Source of the DNA: Lactuca virosa
Taxonomy: Eukaryota; Streptophyta; Magnoliopsida; Asterales; Asteraceae
DNA: 64,000 nucleotides
NCBI GenBank assembly: GCA_928212115.1
Contig: CAKMRJ010005745.1
Coordinates: 99,256,804-99,320,803, forward strand
Direction of reading: 5' to 3'
The position numbers and the translations under genes were made by a program. Below, in pieces: positions 34,560 through 44,569 of this stretch. Within the stretch, counting starts at the first letter, position 1, and every line of letters begins with the position of its first letter. A model generated the notes under the pieces. It was not told the origin of the DNA, searched no databases, and saw nothing but the letters and a program-made list of their open reading frames with translations.

Positions 34560-35216
34560 ATGTATTTTCCAAATCTCGATGCTCTTGATGCTTTTCTTGA
34601 GGAAGTAGTACAGGAAATTGAGCAAGAAGATGAGGAGTATGACTCAGATGAAGATTTGAAGAAATTTGGAAGATGGTTAGATAACATCTTGCCCAACACA
34701 CAAGGGACATCTGAGTCACAAGAGCTAGAAGATGAGGAATATGACTCAGATGATGATTTGAAGGAATTTGGAAGATGGTTAGATAACATCTTGCCTAATA
34801 AACAAGAACAATTTGAGTCACAAGAGCTAAAGTTACAAGATGAAGAATTTAATCCAGAAAGAGATTTGGAGGAGCTGGAAAGGTTGTTAGCAGAGAGGTC
34901 GGACGAAGAACAAGAACAAGTTGAATTGCAGGAACCAAGTTGTGGTTTGACCATTACCACGACATGGTCCCCTGTTCTTCCGGTTTGTGTTTCGAAGCAT
35001 GGGGTGACGATTCCAACTTTGGAGAAAGTTCTGAAGCGCGATCCATTTCTGATTAGTACCCGACCGGTCCCAACCCTTGTCAGAATTCTTGGGTTTTATG
35101 TATTCAAGCTCGTTTGGCCAATTTTAGAAGAAAAGAGCCAAATTTTACAAATTGGTCCAAAGAAAATATTTAATGCAACAGATGGATTGGCATTGATTTT
35201 ATTAGAAGTTTATTAA
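34560..35216 (+). CDS. Acidic repeat protein of the LARD-like element
   Basis: 218 residues, intact from ATG to TAA, immediately after the leader. The first 120 residues are strongly acidic and hold two near-perfect repeats (residues 24-46 and 58-80: DEEYDSD, then DLKEFGRWLDNILPN) and a weaker third (93-115), giving a 34-residue period and a 102-bp DNA repeat. Residues 130-218 are not acidic and contain hydrophobic stretches (about 175-190), but no clear signal peptide. I recognise no Gag, protease or other known family. An intact frame in an element without any other gene suggests selection or very recent insertion. Confidence 0.65.
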   Translation: MYFPNLDALDAFLEEVVQEIEQEDEEYDSDEDLKKFGRWLDNILPNTQGTSESQELEDEEYDSDDDLKEFGRWLDNILPNKQEQFESQELKLQDEEFNPERDLEELERLLAERSDEEQEQVELQEPSCGLTITTTWSPVLPVCVSKHGVTIPTLEKVLKRDPFLISTRPVPTLVRILGFYVFKLVWPILEEKSQILQIGPKKIFNATDGLALILLEVY

Positions 35217-36936
35217 GTTGAGAGTCCAGCTCAAGACTCGCACAAAAAGAAGCGCTTGCGGGAGGCAACCTGTCATTAGAGTTTGCTTTTCTTTTTCTTT
35301 TTAAACTTCTAGTTTATTAGGGTAATTTAGGAATTTAATTTAGATGTTTGTTTTCCTTTTTCTATTACTTGTGTGTTGTTTTGATCTTTTCAGTTTGAAG
35401 CTTAGGATTGCATGTGAGGGTCTAGAGTCAAGGCTGACGAAGCGAGAAATCAAGTCTAGGCGAGAGAGGAAACGAAGTTTTGAGTCAAGCTATGAGTCTA
35501 ATAGATAGAAGGGTTAAAGAGTGTTTATTCCCTGAAGAAAAATGAGGGAAATCATTAGTTTATATAACCCCCATACATCAGAAACGGACTTGGGCAGAAT
35601 AAAATTTTTGTCACACAGCGGTCTACTCGCCGAGTGCATCTTATGGACTCGCCGAGTCCATGTGAAAATTCACGATTCTTCTGCCATTTACGCTTCAACT
35701 CGGCGAGTCTACATACTTACTCGACGAGTCGCTCATTCTTCTTACTTTTGAGCTGAAGATTTGATGACATTTGATATGGGCATTGGTTCCATTCTTTGAA
35801 GATCATTTTCCGAGCATTTCCAAGAGTTTTTCCCTTATATTTGGAGTTTTTATAAAGACTGTACCACACGAGATTTTGACACCCACGACATGGATGAGTT
35901 GTTCCCATGTCTAAAGTCAATTGAAGATGGAGCTGAAGATAAGAGATATCAACCTCGCCACTACTATCCCAGGGGAGTTTGTTCCAATTCCCTCTTTATT
36001 TTTATGTTTCTTATTCATGCATAATATGCAATGGGGACATTGCATAAATTAAGTGTGGGGTAGGGGGTTGGTTACATTTAGTTAAAATTTAGATTAATTT
36101 TAAAATTTTGCATAAAATTGCTAGGGCTAATTTAGATATTTTGGTAAAAACAATTAGGGATCATGCTAGTATTATATTTGATGATTCCATGAGGACCCAA
36201 ATGTTAAGTTGAGCCTATATACGTTCTAGTGCATTTGTGGCCTCCTTTATTCTAGTGAAATCATGGGACAAAAACACAACCTCGCTTAGTTTGAAGATCG
36301 CAATATGTTTAGCATCGTGTACTTGAAATGTATCCAGGAAAATTGTTATCATTAATCAATAAAGGTTGAAGTTGAGCGCCCCTGCTTAAGCATGTAGGTT
36401 TTGAGTGAAAAAAAAGTGAGTTACATGTTAAAAAAAAGAGAGAGAATTACAAGAAAAGTTTAAAGAATTTTTGGAGCATCAAAGTTAAAGTGTGAGATCA
36501 AAAGATCAAAATTCCGAAGAAATTCAAAAGTGAAGATACCAAAAATCAAAAGGTGGCAAATTTGAAGAAATCAAAGTTCAAATTATCAAGAAAGTGAAGA
36601 ATTCCAATAGCTCCATAGTAGTATCGAAAAGTTGTAATTTTCTAGATTATGTATGCTTGGGTTGCTTGACCAAAAATACCTTGAGGCTAGGAGGTTTTCT
36701 GCGGATGGATTCGGAGGGATGCATAAAATGAGCATTGTTCAAAAGAAGTGGGCGAGTGTTTATGAGGATTGTGAGTATTTAGAATTAGGGGGTCCTTAGG
36801 AAAAAATTTAGACACAAATGCATGCGTTGCGGTCTTGGCATAATGGCTGGGTTCAATTGGGATTGTCTTATGTGATATTAGCGTGCTAAAATTCGGTTTT
36901 GCTTGGGGGCAAGCAAAAGTCAAGTGTGGGGTATTT
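35217..36936 (+). other. 3' non-coding region of the LARD-like element
   Basis: No gene seen. Four ACTCGNCGAGT words lie at 35622-35733. GGGGACATTGCATA followed by AAGTGTGGGG (36034-36060) is a motif I associate with Athila/Tat 3' regions. The polypurine tract proper, AAGTGTGGGG at 36922-36931, precedes the LTR. Confidence 0.7.
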
Positions 36937-38483
36937 TGATATGGGCTTATTTAGTCATAGAAATCATTCATTATCTTATTAATTATTGTTTATTTTATAT
37001 CATTTTATGGACAAAAGGTACTTAATTAGCTTAATATTTCAATTTCAGCAATAAAAGACATGCTCGGGTGGAAAAGGAAGCGGAACTAGCGATTGGAAGC
37101 TTGGATCTTCGATTTTGAAGAAAGAAGGATGTTGCTGGGCAGCTTGACCCCTCATCAGTGTTTTGGCCATATTTCATGAACCGTAACTCCGATTGACGAG
37201 ATTCAAAATGTTCTGAAAACTAGATACAATTTCGGACGACTTTCATGTTTTGAGAAAATGATAAAAACACAAGGTACTCGGCGAGTAGGGTCGACTACTC
37301 GGCGAGTCGCATCGAAGATTCGAGAAGATAAAGACGCGCTGACTTGCCGTACACGGGATTTTAAGTGATGGACTCGGCGAGTAGGTCACTGGACTCGCCG
37401 AGTAGCCCCTGTTTTCAGAATATATATATATAGAAACGCTTCTCATTCGAACCCTAACGAATGGGGGAAGTTTAGGACGATTTTTGGAGGCCAGAAGGGT
37501 TCTTAGAAGCTGTGGTTTTCGAGATTTCAACCTAGATATCAAATTGGAAGAAGATCAAAGGCAATAACACACTACTTTTATCTTAATCTTTTGCATAAAC
37601 CATGTTTCAATCATTAGATTATGTTTTAGTTTGTTATTTGCTGTAGATATGAGCTAAAAACTCATAACTTCTGTTTAGGATAGATGATTTTGTGATTATG
37701 GTTTGATTTTATGGTAGGATTAATTTAATATTGGTGATTTTGTTGATTCTAGCTTGTTAAAGAACCTTATGTGTGAATGATAACTGTTTTTCTGTTAGTA
37801 GGAAGATAATTAAGAAGCATGAACATCTCTTAATTGCTACCTCATATAATTTATGTGACCACTTTATTATATGACTAGGATTAGCGACTGTGAAACTAGA
37901 ATTAATAGAAAAATAGGTAAATTCATGTGTGAGCTTGTGTGATGACCATCAACAAGAGGTTAACTAAAGGACCAAATTAGTTAACCATTACAAGTCTAAA
38001 TCAACCCGAATAAATAACCTAGTGAATTGAATTAAATTAGACAACTGGCCACTGTTTGAGTTAGTTTGTTCTCTAAGGATTAGTGCAGCGAACGTGAATC
38101 TAATCACTTGAATCGGTAGCCAATAGAAGAATTAATCCATTGCACTATTACCATAATATCAACCATAGGATCAATTGAGTTGAACTAAACAGAAGTTCCC
38201 TTCGTTATTGAATTTAGTTGAATCTTTGCTTATCTAGTTTTTAGTTAAGTAGTCTAAGTATTAGTTGTTTAAGTTTCTAGTCTTGCAAAACTAGAGAAAC
38301 CCCATTTCTATTACTTGTTTTATTTAGATAATATTAGCATTTCTTTTAATTGTTTACCGTTCCCTGTGTTCGATACCCTACTTACCTGAACTAAACTGCT
38401 AATCGATAGGTACACTGCCTTTCGTGTGTTCGTCTTTGTGTTTAAGTTAGTAGGATTAAAACTAGTTGGTTTTACACACATCA
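36937..38483 (+). repeat. 3' LTR of the LARD-like element
   Basis: 1,547 bp, partner of 32894-34441, ending CACACATCA and followed by the target duplicate GTGGA. Confidence 0.95.
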
Positions 38484-38488
38484 GTGGA

Positions 38489-39515
38489 CGATCGACATGA
38501 GGCCTAGGGTTAGGCTGGGGATATAGTCCACAGAGTAGATCAGGAGTTCGAAGCCCCAAGTGGGTGAGAACAGGGTGTGTGGGAGAGAGCATCAGGAGGG
38601 CTGGTCCAGGGAGATGCTCAACAGTTTAGATCGGTCTGGATAGACTGAAGTCCGGTGGGGCGTACCAGTCATACCGAAGGCTCGGAGAACGTTCCAGACA
38701 GGCTCAAGGCCCAGAGAGGCGGTCCAGACATGCTGAAGGTTCTGAGAGTGGTCCAGATAGACTGAAGGCCCTTGCGGTCCAGTCATGCTGAAGACTCTGT
38801 ATATATGTTTGTAGATCTATGTTCGGGTATTGAGTAGGCTGCTATGCTATAGCAATCAATAGGTCTGTTCCAAGTATTGAACACGCTGTTGGAGTAGGCT
38901 GAGGACTCCGGTGTATTTTGGTTGATCGGAAGTTGTTATTAGTGGTCGGACGGAGTTCAAAGGATCTTGGTGATCTCATCAATTCGGAGTGTCTCCTAGG
39001 TTTCATCTTCTTGGATCGGGTAATTCGTCAGTTTTGGGAAGGTTTGGGATTAGAATATCCTGTCGTTCAGGTTCTGGGAACCGGGTTAGATCTTTCTCAT
39101 GATCGTTTATGGCATTTGGATAGGGTTAAGGCGGTCCTGCTTTATGCGGTAGGCCAAGATACCCGGTGCGGGCCGACTAAAAGTCGTAGGCACGGAGGCT
39201 CAAGGGAGCGGTAGGGTTGAGGCGGTAGGCCAACAAACCCTGAGAATTTCAGCACGATAATGGAATTGATTTGATATGTTTGGTATTCCAACCCGAGGCT
39301 GATTGGTCCAGGCATGAGTGTTCGTATTCATTAGTGGATTGATTATGTATGGTATTCTGAGAGCTGAAGGATGCATTATCATGTCAGCAAAAAGGGTTCG
39401 CTCTAGGAAAATGGAAAGTTGGGTTTCTGATACTTTGGATCATCAGGATTTTGTCAAGTTGGCAAAGTAGCATGAAGGATAGACCTTATCAAAATGTTCG
39501 ATTGGGATTCTCATC
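38489..39515 (+). other. Non-coding internal region of the gypsy element, continued
   Basis: No gene seen. A GGTCCAGAYAGRCTGAAGG minisatellite occupies 38640-38800, a copy of the LTR array placed internally, which suggests that LTR-derived sequence replaced the pol genes. Confidence 0.6.
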
Positions 39516-39791
39516 ACCTTTCACGATTCGCACTTGCAAAAGTGTGTCATGGATCAGGAGGCGGTAGTATCGTTGAATGACATTCAAGTCGGTGAGCGCC
39601 TGGATTATGTGGAGAGGCTTGTAGCCATTCTGGAGAGAAGAGGGAAGGTTCTACGGGACAAGGAGGTACCTTCGGTAAGGGTACAGCGGGAGCACCAAAG
39701 AGGGTCCGAGTGGACGTGGGAGCCGGAGGCAGAGTTGCGGGAGCACTATCCGAGGATGTTCACCGCAGCAGACTTCGAGGACGAAGTCTAG
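39516..39791 (+). pseudogene. Gypsy integrase C-terminus remnant
   Basis: Reading resumes near 39516 with SHLQKCVMDQEAVVSLNDIQ and continues to TAG 39789 with WEPEAELREHYPRMF. It is the same segment as at 13546-13781, about 85% alike. It is the only piece of pol kept in this element. Confidence 0.8.
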
Positions 39792-39808
39792 TTCAAGTGG
39801 GGGAGAAT

Positions 39809-41789
39809 TGTAATGCCCCGATTCTCGAATACCAATTTATGGTTATAAATTCTCATGAATTCAAGATCTACTCGACGAGTTGGTTGCCTGACTCGTCGAG
39901 TAGCAGCGGGTTTGGGCCACGTGTTTAAGTGGCCAACTCGTCGAGTCGGAAGAGTGACTCGACGAGTTGGAGCTGGAGGGTGAAACCCTAATTACCGGGG
40001 TTTGGCACCCTATTTAAGGGATCATTAGCCTCCCTTTGTCCCTTTGCAGCCTCTTGAGAGTCCAGAAACCCTATTGCGTGTGTGTGCTCCATATTAGTGT
40101 AAATTTCAAGCTTGGAAAGAAGACCTTGTTGCAAAAAGCTTGAAGATCAAGAAGTTAGAGGCAAGAACGTTTGTGGGTCTAAAGTCTATCTCAGCTAGCT
40201 TCATTCGAGGTATCAATTCATGATCTTGGCCTCATTCCTTTCTAGACATCTTTGGATGAAGTTTAGCGCTTCTTGGCTTGGTTATGAAGCTATTCTTGGG
40301 GTGAGCTCAGATCTGAAGTTGTAACTTCAGATCTGAACTCTCTTTAATTTGTAAATCCATAAAGCTATCAGCTTTGGAAAGTATGAACCCCTCCTTAAGT
40401 GTAAAACCCCATTTCAAGCTTGGATTTGGCATTATGAGTCATTAGAGCCTTGCATGCACGTAAAGTTTGCAACTTTACGTGAGAAGCATGCCTTGGGAAG
40501 TTGGATCTGTAGTATGGAGCCTTAGCATGGCTTAAAATCATCTGTATGGATGAAGAACTGAAGGGACTCGGCGAGTCGCATGGTAGACTCGGCGAGTCAT
40601 ATGAAGATTGTCATGAACTCGACGGGTTGGATGAACAACTCGGCGAGTCCGATGAAGATTGCCTTGGGCTCGGCGAGTGGCATGGTGACTCGGCGAGTTG
40701 GAAAGTTATGCAAGGAACTCGGTGAGTATCTGAGGGTACTCGACGAGTTGAGGTCAACATGGACTGTTGACCTTGATAGTTGACTTTGACTTTGACCAAG
40801 GGTTGACCGTTTTGACTTTTGAGGATAATTGGTAAGCGGGTATTTATGAATTGGATCATTGATGGTTATAGGTGTTGGAGTCTGGGGCAATGTTTTGGGA
40901 GCGTGATTTCGTGGTTCAGTCCGGCATTGCAAGGTGAGTTATCCTCACTATATCAACAGGGTCTATGTCACCAAGGCCGGCCCTTTATCGGATTTGTATC
41001 CGGGTAATTGCATGATATGTCTACTGATCTGTTAGATCTGCATCCTGGTAATTAGGACGGAAATATGTTTAGTAACCTGGTTTAGGTCGGTATCCTGGTA
41101 TATAGGATGATGTTATGTTAGTGACCGGTTAGGTCGGTATCCTGGTTATAGGGTGTTGTTATGCTATATGATCTGTTAGATCGGTTTGTTTGCCTATAGA
41201 CTGTTATGTGATTATCTGTTATATGTGTACATGTTTATTGGGTTGGGGAAAGGGTTGAGGCAGGTCCTGCTGTGTGCAGTAGGCCAAGACACCCTGGGCG
41301 GACCGGGTAGGCTGAAGGCCCGACGAGCGGTCCGGATAGGTTGAAGGCCCCGAGAGGGCGGTCCATATGTGCCGAGGCTCGGAGATTGGGCCAGATAGAC
41401 TGAAGGCCCCGTGCGGGCAGTCCAGTCAGACTGTAGACTCAGAGAGTGGACCAGGTGGACGGAAGGCCCGGTGCGAGCGGACCAGTCACACTGTAGACTC
41501 GAGATGCATGGTTGTTATGTATTTGTTGATATGATATAATTATGGTTATATGAGGTTGGTATTTTGGGGGTAACTCACTAAGCTTTCGGGCTTACAGTTT
41601 CAGTTTATTGTTTCAGGTTCAGCGGATGGCCGCGGGTAGGCGAAGGGGTGACCGTACACTTCCTTGATTGACGATTATGATTTCTGGGAACTCTGATGTA
41701 TAAACTATTTTGAAAACAGATTGTAACAATTGAATGGTTTCGAATGATTTTAAAAGTTTTAAATTGGCTCGAATTTTATGGGTGTTACA
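39809..41789 (+). repeat. 3' LTR of the non-autonomous gypsy element
   Basis: 1,981 bp from TGTAATGCCC to GGGTGTTACA, directly after GTGGGGGAGAAT. Layout as in the 5' LTR: ACTCGNCGAGT words around the TATTTAAG box, a further array of eight at 40566-40750, then GTATCCTGGT and GGTCCAG repeats. About 37 bp of the minisatellite present in the 5' LTR is missing. Confidence 0.9.
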
Positions 41790-42022
41790 GTTTGCCTTTT
41801 CTTCACGTACTCCCCGCGTACGAGGTGTACACCCAGCATACTAGGGCGCGCCCTAGTACCTCAGCGTACACAACGTACGCTCAGCGTACTCCTAAATGTC
41901 CAAAATTACCAAAATGCCACTATGGACCATTTTGCACCCTTCCACTTACTCAAGGACTAAAATGCAATATTAATTCATACATAAGGCTAAAACTGAAAGT
42001 ACCTCAACATCGGGATGTTACA
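41790..42022 (+). repeat. LTR tail with GCGTAC words
   Basis: Ends GGGATGTTACA like a gypsy LTR. It contains six or more GCGTAC/CGTACKC words between 41808 and 41902 and the perfect 16-bp palindrome CTAGGGCGCGCCCTAG. No gene seen. Confidence 0.55.
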
Positions 42023-44569
42023 TGTAACGCCTATGTTTCTAGGCTAGGCATTAATATTGACGTGATAGTCTAGGTTAACCTTTGTAACTCATTTTGAAGA
42101 AATTAAAAGGAATTATGTGAATATTATGTGAATTATGTGTTTTATGCTTAATTACTAGGATTTAATTAATTAAGAATAAAAATGAGCGTCGAAAATAAAC
42201 ATTAGATAAAGCCGATATCTATTAAGAAAGTTGTAGTGATCGTGACAAGGGTTCCGGATATATAAAGAATACCGAAATCCGAGTTATAACGAAGAAGTTA
42301 TGACCTGTCGAAGTTTCGCGACAAAACCGGCACGGTGCCGAATGACGTAAAAAGTGAGTTTTTGATAAACTACTTTTTAGCCTTAGTGATCAAAATGAAA
42401 GTCGTAGTGTTCGTTAAACCGAGAGTATGTATAAAAAGAACGTCCAAATCTGACTTCGTATGAGGAAGTTATGATTTTTCTGACTTTCAGCTTAGCAGTA
42501 GACAGCTAAAAACTCGAATTAAAGATCGAGTGATTTTTATCCGACACAACCTAAATGAGAATCGAAGGTCTCGTCAATAGTAGTACAACGGTAAAAAGAC
42601 AGACGAAAACGGACGTCGGATGAAGAAGTTATGAATTTTTAACGGATTTCCTGTCCCGGTCTGGTAAAAATAATAATATTAAAATTAAAGTCAAAATTAG
42701 CCGACGAAGTCTAAACGAAAGTTGTAGAGCGTAATTTTACCCACGCGTGCATATAAAGAACGTCAAAAACGGAGCTTGTATGCGAAAGTTATGGACTTTA
42801 GAAGTTTTAGCACAAAAATCGAGAAAAAATGCTAAAACCGAGGAATTTCGCATGGCTGGTGTTCGGCCACGTCACCCGGAATCTCGCATGCATGCCACGT
42901 ACTCGTTGCTGATTCGACCGAAGGGAGGCCCAACCGAAGCAGTCTGTGTGTCGCCACGTGTCCGAAGGAGCTTAGTCACCGATGCGCTGTGCAGCCGAGA
43001 GTCTGACGCGTGCCCAGGTGACTCCTCGCATCCGAAGCCGCCTCACCTCGCACTGACGCGTGTCGCACCAGTTGTCCGAGCTTCGCAGGCGCCACATCCC
43101 AGCCCTCGGACCCTAGACCTCGGTCCAATCAGAAGAAGACACATGGAGCCTTGCATGTGAGCCGCGTGTTCCCTTATCTGCCACCTCGGTCCGAAGCCTC
43201 CCCTATAAATAGAAGGGTGCGAGACCTCCCGGGGATAATTTAGAAAATTGTCATTTTACACCCCTAAACCCATATTTCTTCCATTCCAACTTCCCCCAAA
43301 GCCCCGGTATTATACCAAACACCAGAAACACGCCCCGAAGTGCCCGAAGACCCGGAAAAATTTATCTTTTCGGTTTTGAAGCCCAACCCTCGCAAAGCCC
43401 GGTTTCTCAATAAAACTCCCGGTTTTATTAGAAACGATCGTTTTAGGAAACGAAGTGCTGCCCGATTATCATTAAATCAAGTGAGTGTATAGTCACTTTC
43501 ATCTTACACATAGATATGAAGTATTTTTTATAAAATACGTGCTATGTGGATATATATTGTTTGTTTAATTGAGATGGATGTTGAAGGAATGATTTATACA
43601 GGTTTTTAAATAATTTAAATTGTATATGTAATTTTTTTATCTACAAAAATGTTGGGTAAAACATGGGTAGATGAAATAGTTGGTATGTGATGAAAGATGA
43701 GTTGGATAGATGAAATGATCGGTGATATAGATCATGAGATGAGGGTGAGTGGTGAAATATGAGAAAAGCACTTACCCAAACGTTGGCCCCCGTCATTCAG
43801 CAGAGTATGGATGACAACCATGGACTATTCTAGATGATATGTGGAACACTAGCAGGTTCGCAACCTGTAAGTGTGTGAACTATATGTTCATCAGTCGTAC
43901 TCTAAAAACTCATTGGCATGTATTGCAGGGAGATTCCTGTGAATAATATTGTCGATAAATAAGAGCTATGGACTTAGCACATGTTGTATAAACCCTGACA
44001 GCTATGGACTTAGTGTTTGTTGTATAAACCCCGGCAACGATGTGACTTCGTGCCTATTCCTTAGGATGAATCCTTAGGAATGAGTGATAGTTGATTCTTA
44101 GGGTAAATCCTTAAGAAATAAATAAGATAATGGGGTTGGAGTAATTTGGTTGATTGTTTGATGTTTAAGCATAATAAATTTATTTATTGTGGGTTGAAAA
44201 CCCTATATGCTCACCAGGCTTCCAAGTCTGACCCACTCAGCTTTTTATATTACAGGTAGTGGACCCCGAGCATAGTCGGATGATGATGAGTGATTTATGA
44301 ATTATAGGCCAGTAGTTGTAAATAACTGTTGTAAGGCTTATAATGTCTTCTTTATGCTTTTGATCTGTATCGGAACATGACATCCCGAGGTTTTGATATA
44401 AAATGAAAACATATATTTCTTAAAGAAAGGTTTTGATAAATTTTTATCATGTTTTGTTTTTTGGTATAAATTTCGCAACATCTTTTAAAAGGATTACTCT
44501 GATTTTATTTTAAAAACATAAATTAAATCGGTCTTTTCTGGCCGAGAAATTTGGGGATGTCATATTACA
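42023..44569 (+). mobile_element. Probable solo LTR of a gypsy element (~2.5 kb)
   Basis: Starts TGTAACGCC. A TATAAATAG box at 43204 is followed by a C-rich leader and an intron-like stretch to TTATATTACAG near 44254. It ends in GGGGATGTCATATTACA. TTACA occurs on both sides (42018-42022 and 44565-44569) and may be the target duplication, which would place the end at 44564. No internal coding region is present. Bases 42840-43230 are unusually GC- and CpG-rich. Confidence 0.6.
42225..42795 (+). repeat. Four-copy ~165-bp degenerate module
   Basis: Four diverged units each run from an AAAGTYGTAG-type start, through ATAAAGAACGTC, to GAAGTTATGA. The last motif lies at about 42290, 42465, 42627 and 42785. 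Only the motifs are conserved; linkers differ. Confidence 0.75.

Larger units (their letters stand above)
32894..38483 (+). mobile_element. Complete young non-autonomous LTR element (LARD-like)
   Basis: 5,590 bp with perfect target duplication GTGGA (32889-32893 and 38484-38488). LTRs 32894-34441 and 36937-38483 begin TGATATGGGC, end CACACATCA and are about 99.4% identical. The primer site matches tRNA-Asp and the polypurine tract is AAGTGTGGGG, both typical of the Athila/Tat branch. It has no gag or pol; the only intact ORF is 34560-35216. It must therefore be mobilised in trans, and the LTR identity indicates recent movement. Confidence 0.95.
28089..41789 (+). mobile_element. Non-autonomous Tekay-like gypsy element with nested insertion
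   Basis: Two LTRs of about 2 kb (28089-30074 and 39809-41789) share most of their length at roughly 98% identity. Between them lie a tRNA-Met primer site (30077-30090), a gag remnant, the last codons of integrase and a polypurine tract (AGTGGGGGAGAA). Without the nested 32894-38483 element the internal region is only about 4.1 kb. Protease, RT, RNase H and the integrase core are absent, so it must have moved with proteins from relatives. The 5' LTR lacks its first bases, so no target duplication can be read. Confidence 0.8.

Noticed and set aside
42747..43160. 137-codon ORF in GC-rich DNA
   Set aside because: Openness is explained by high GC inside an LTR; no motif, and the frame ends within the promoter region.
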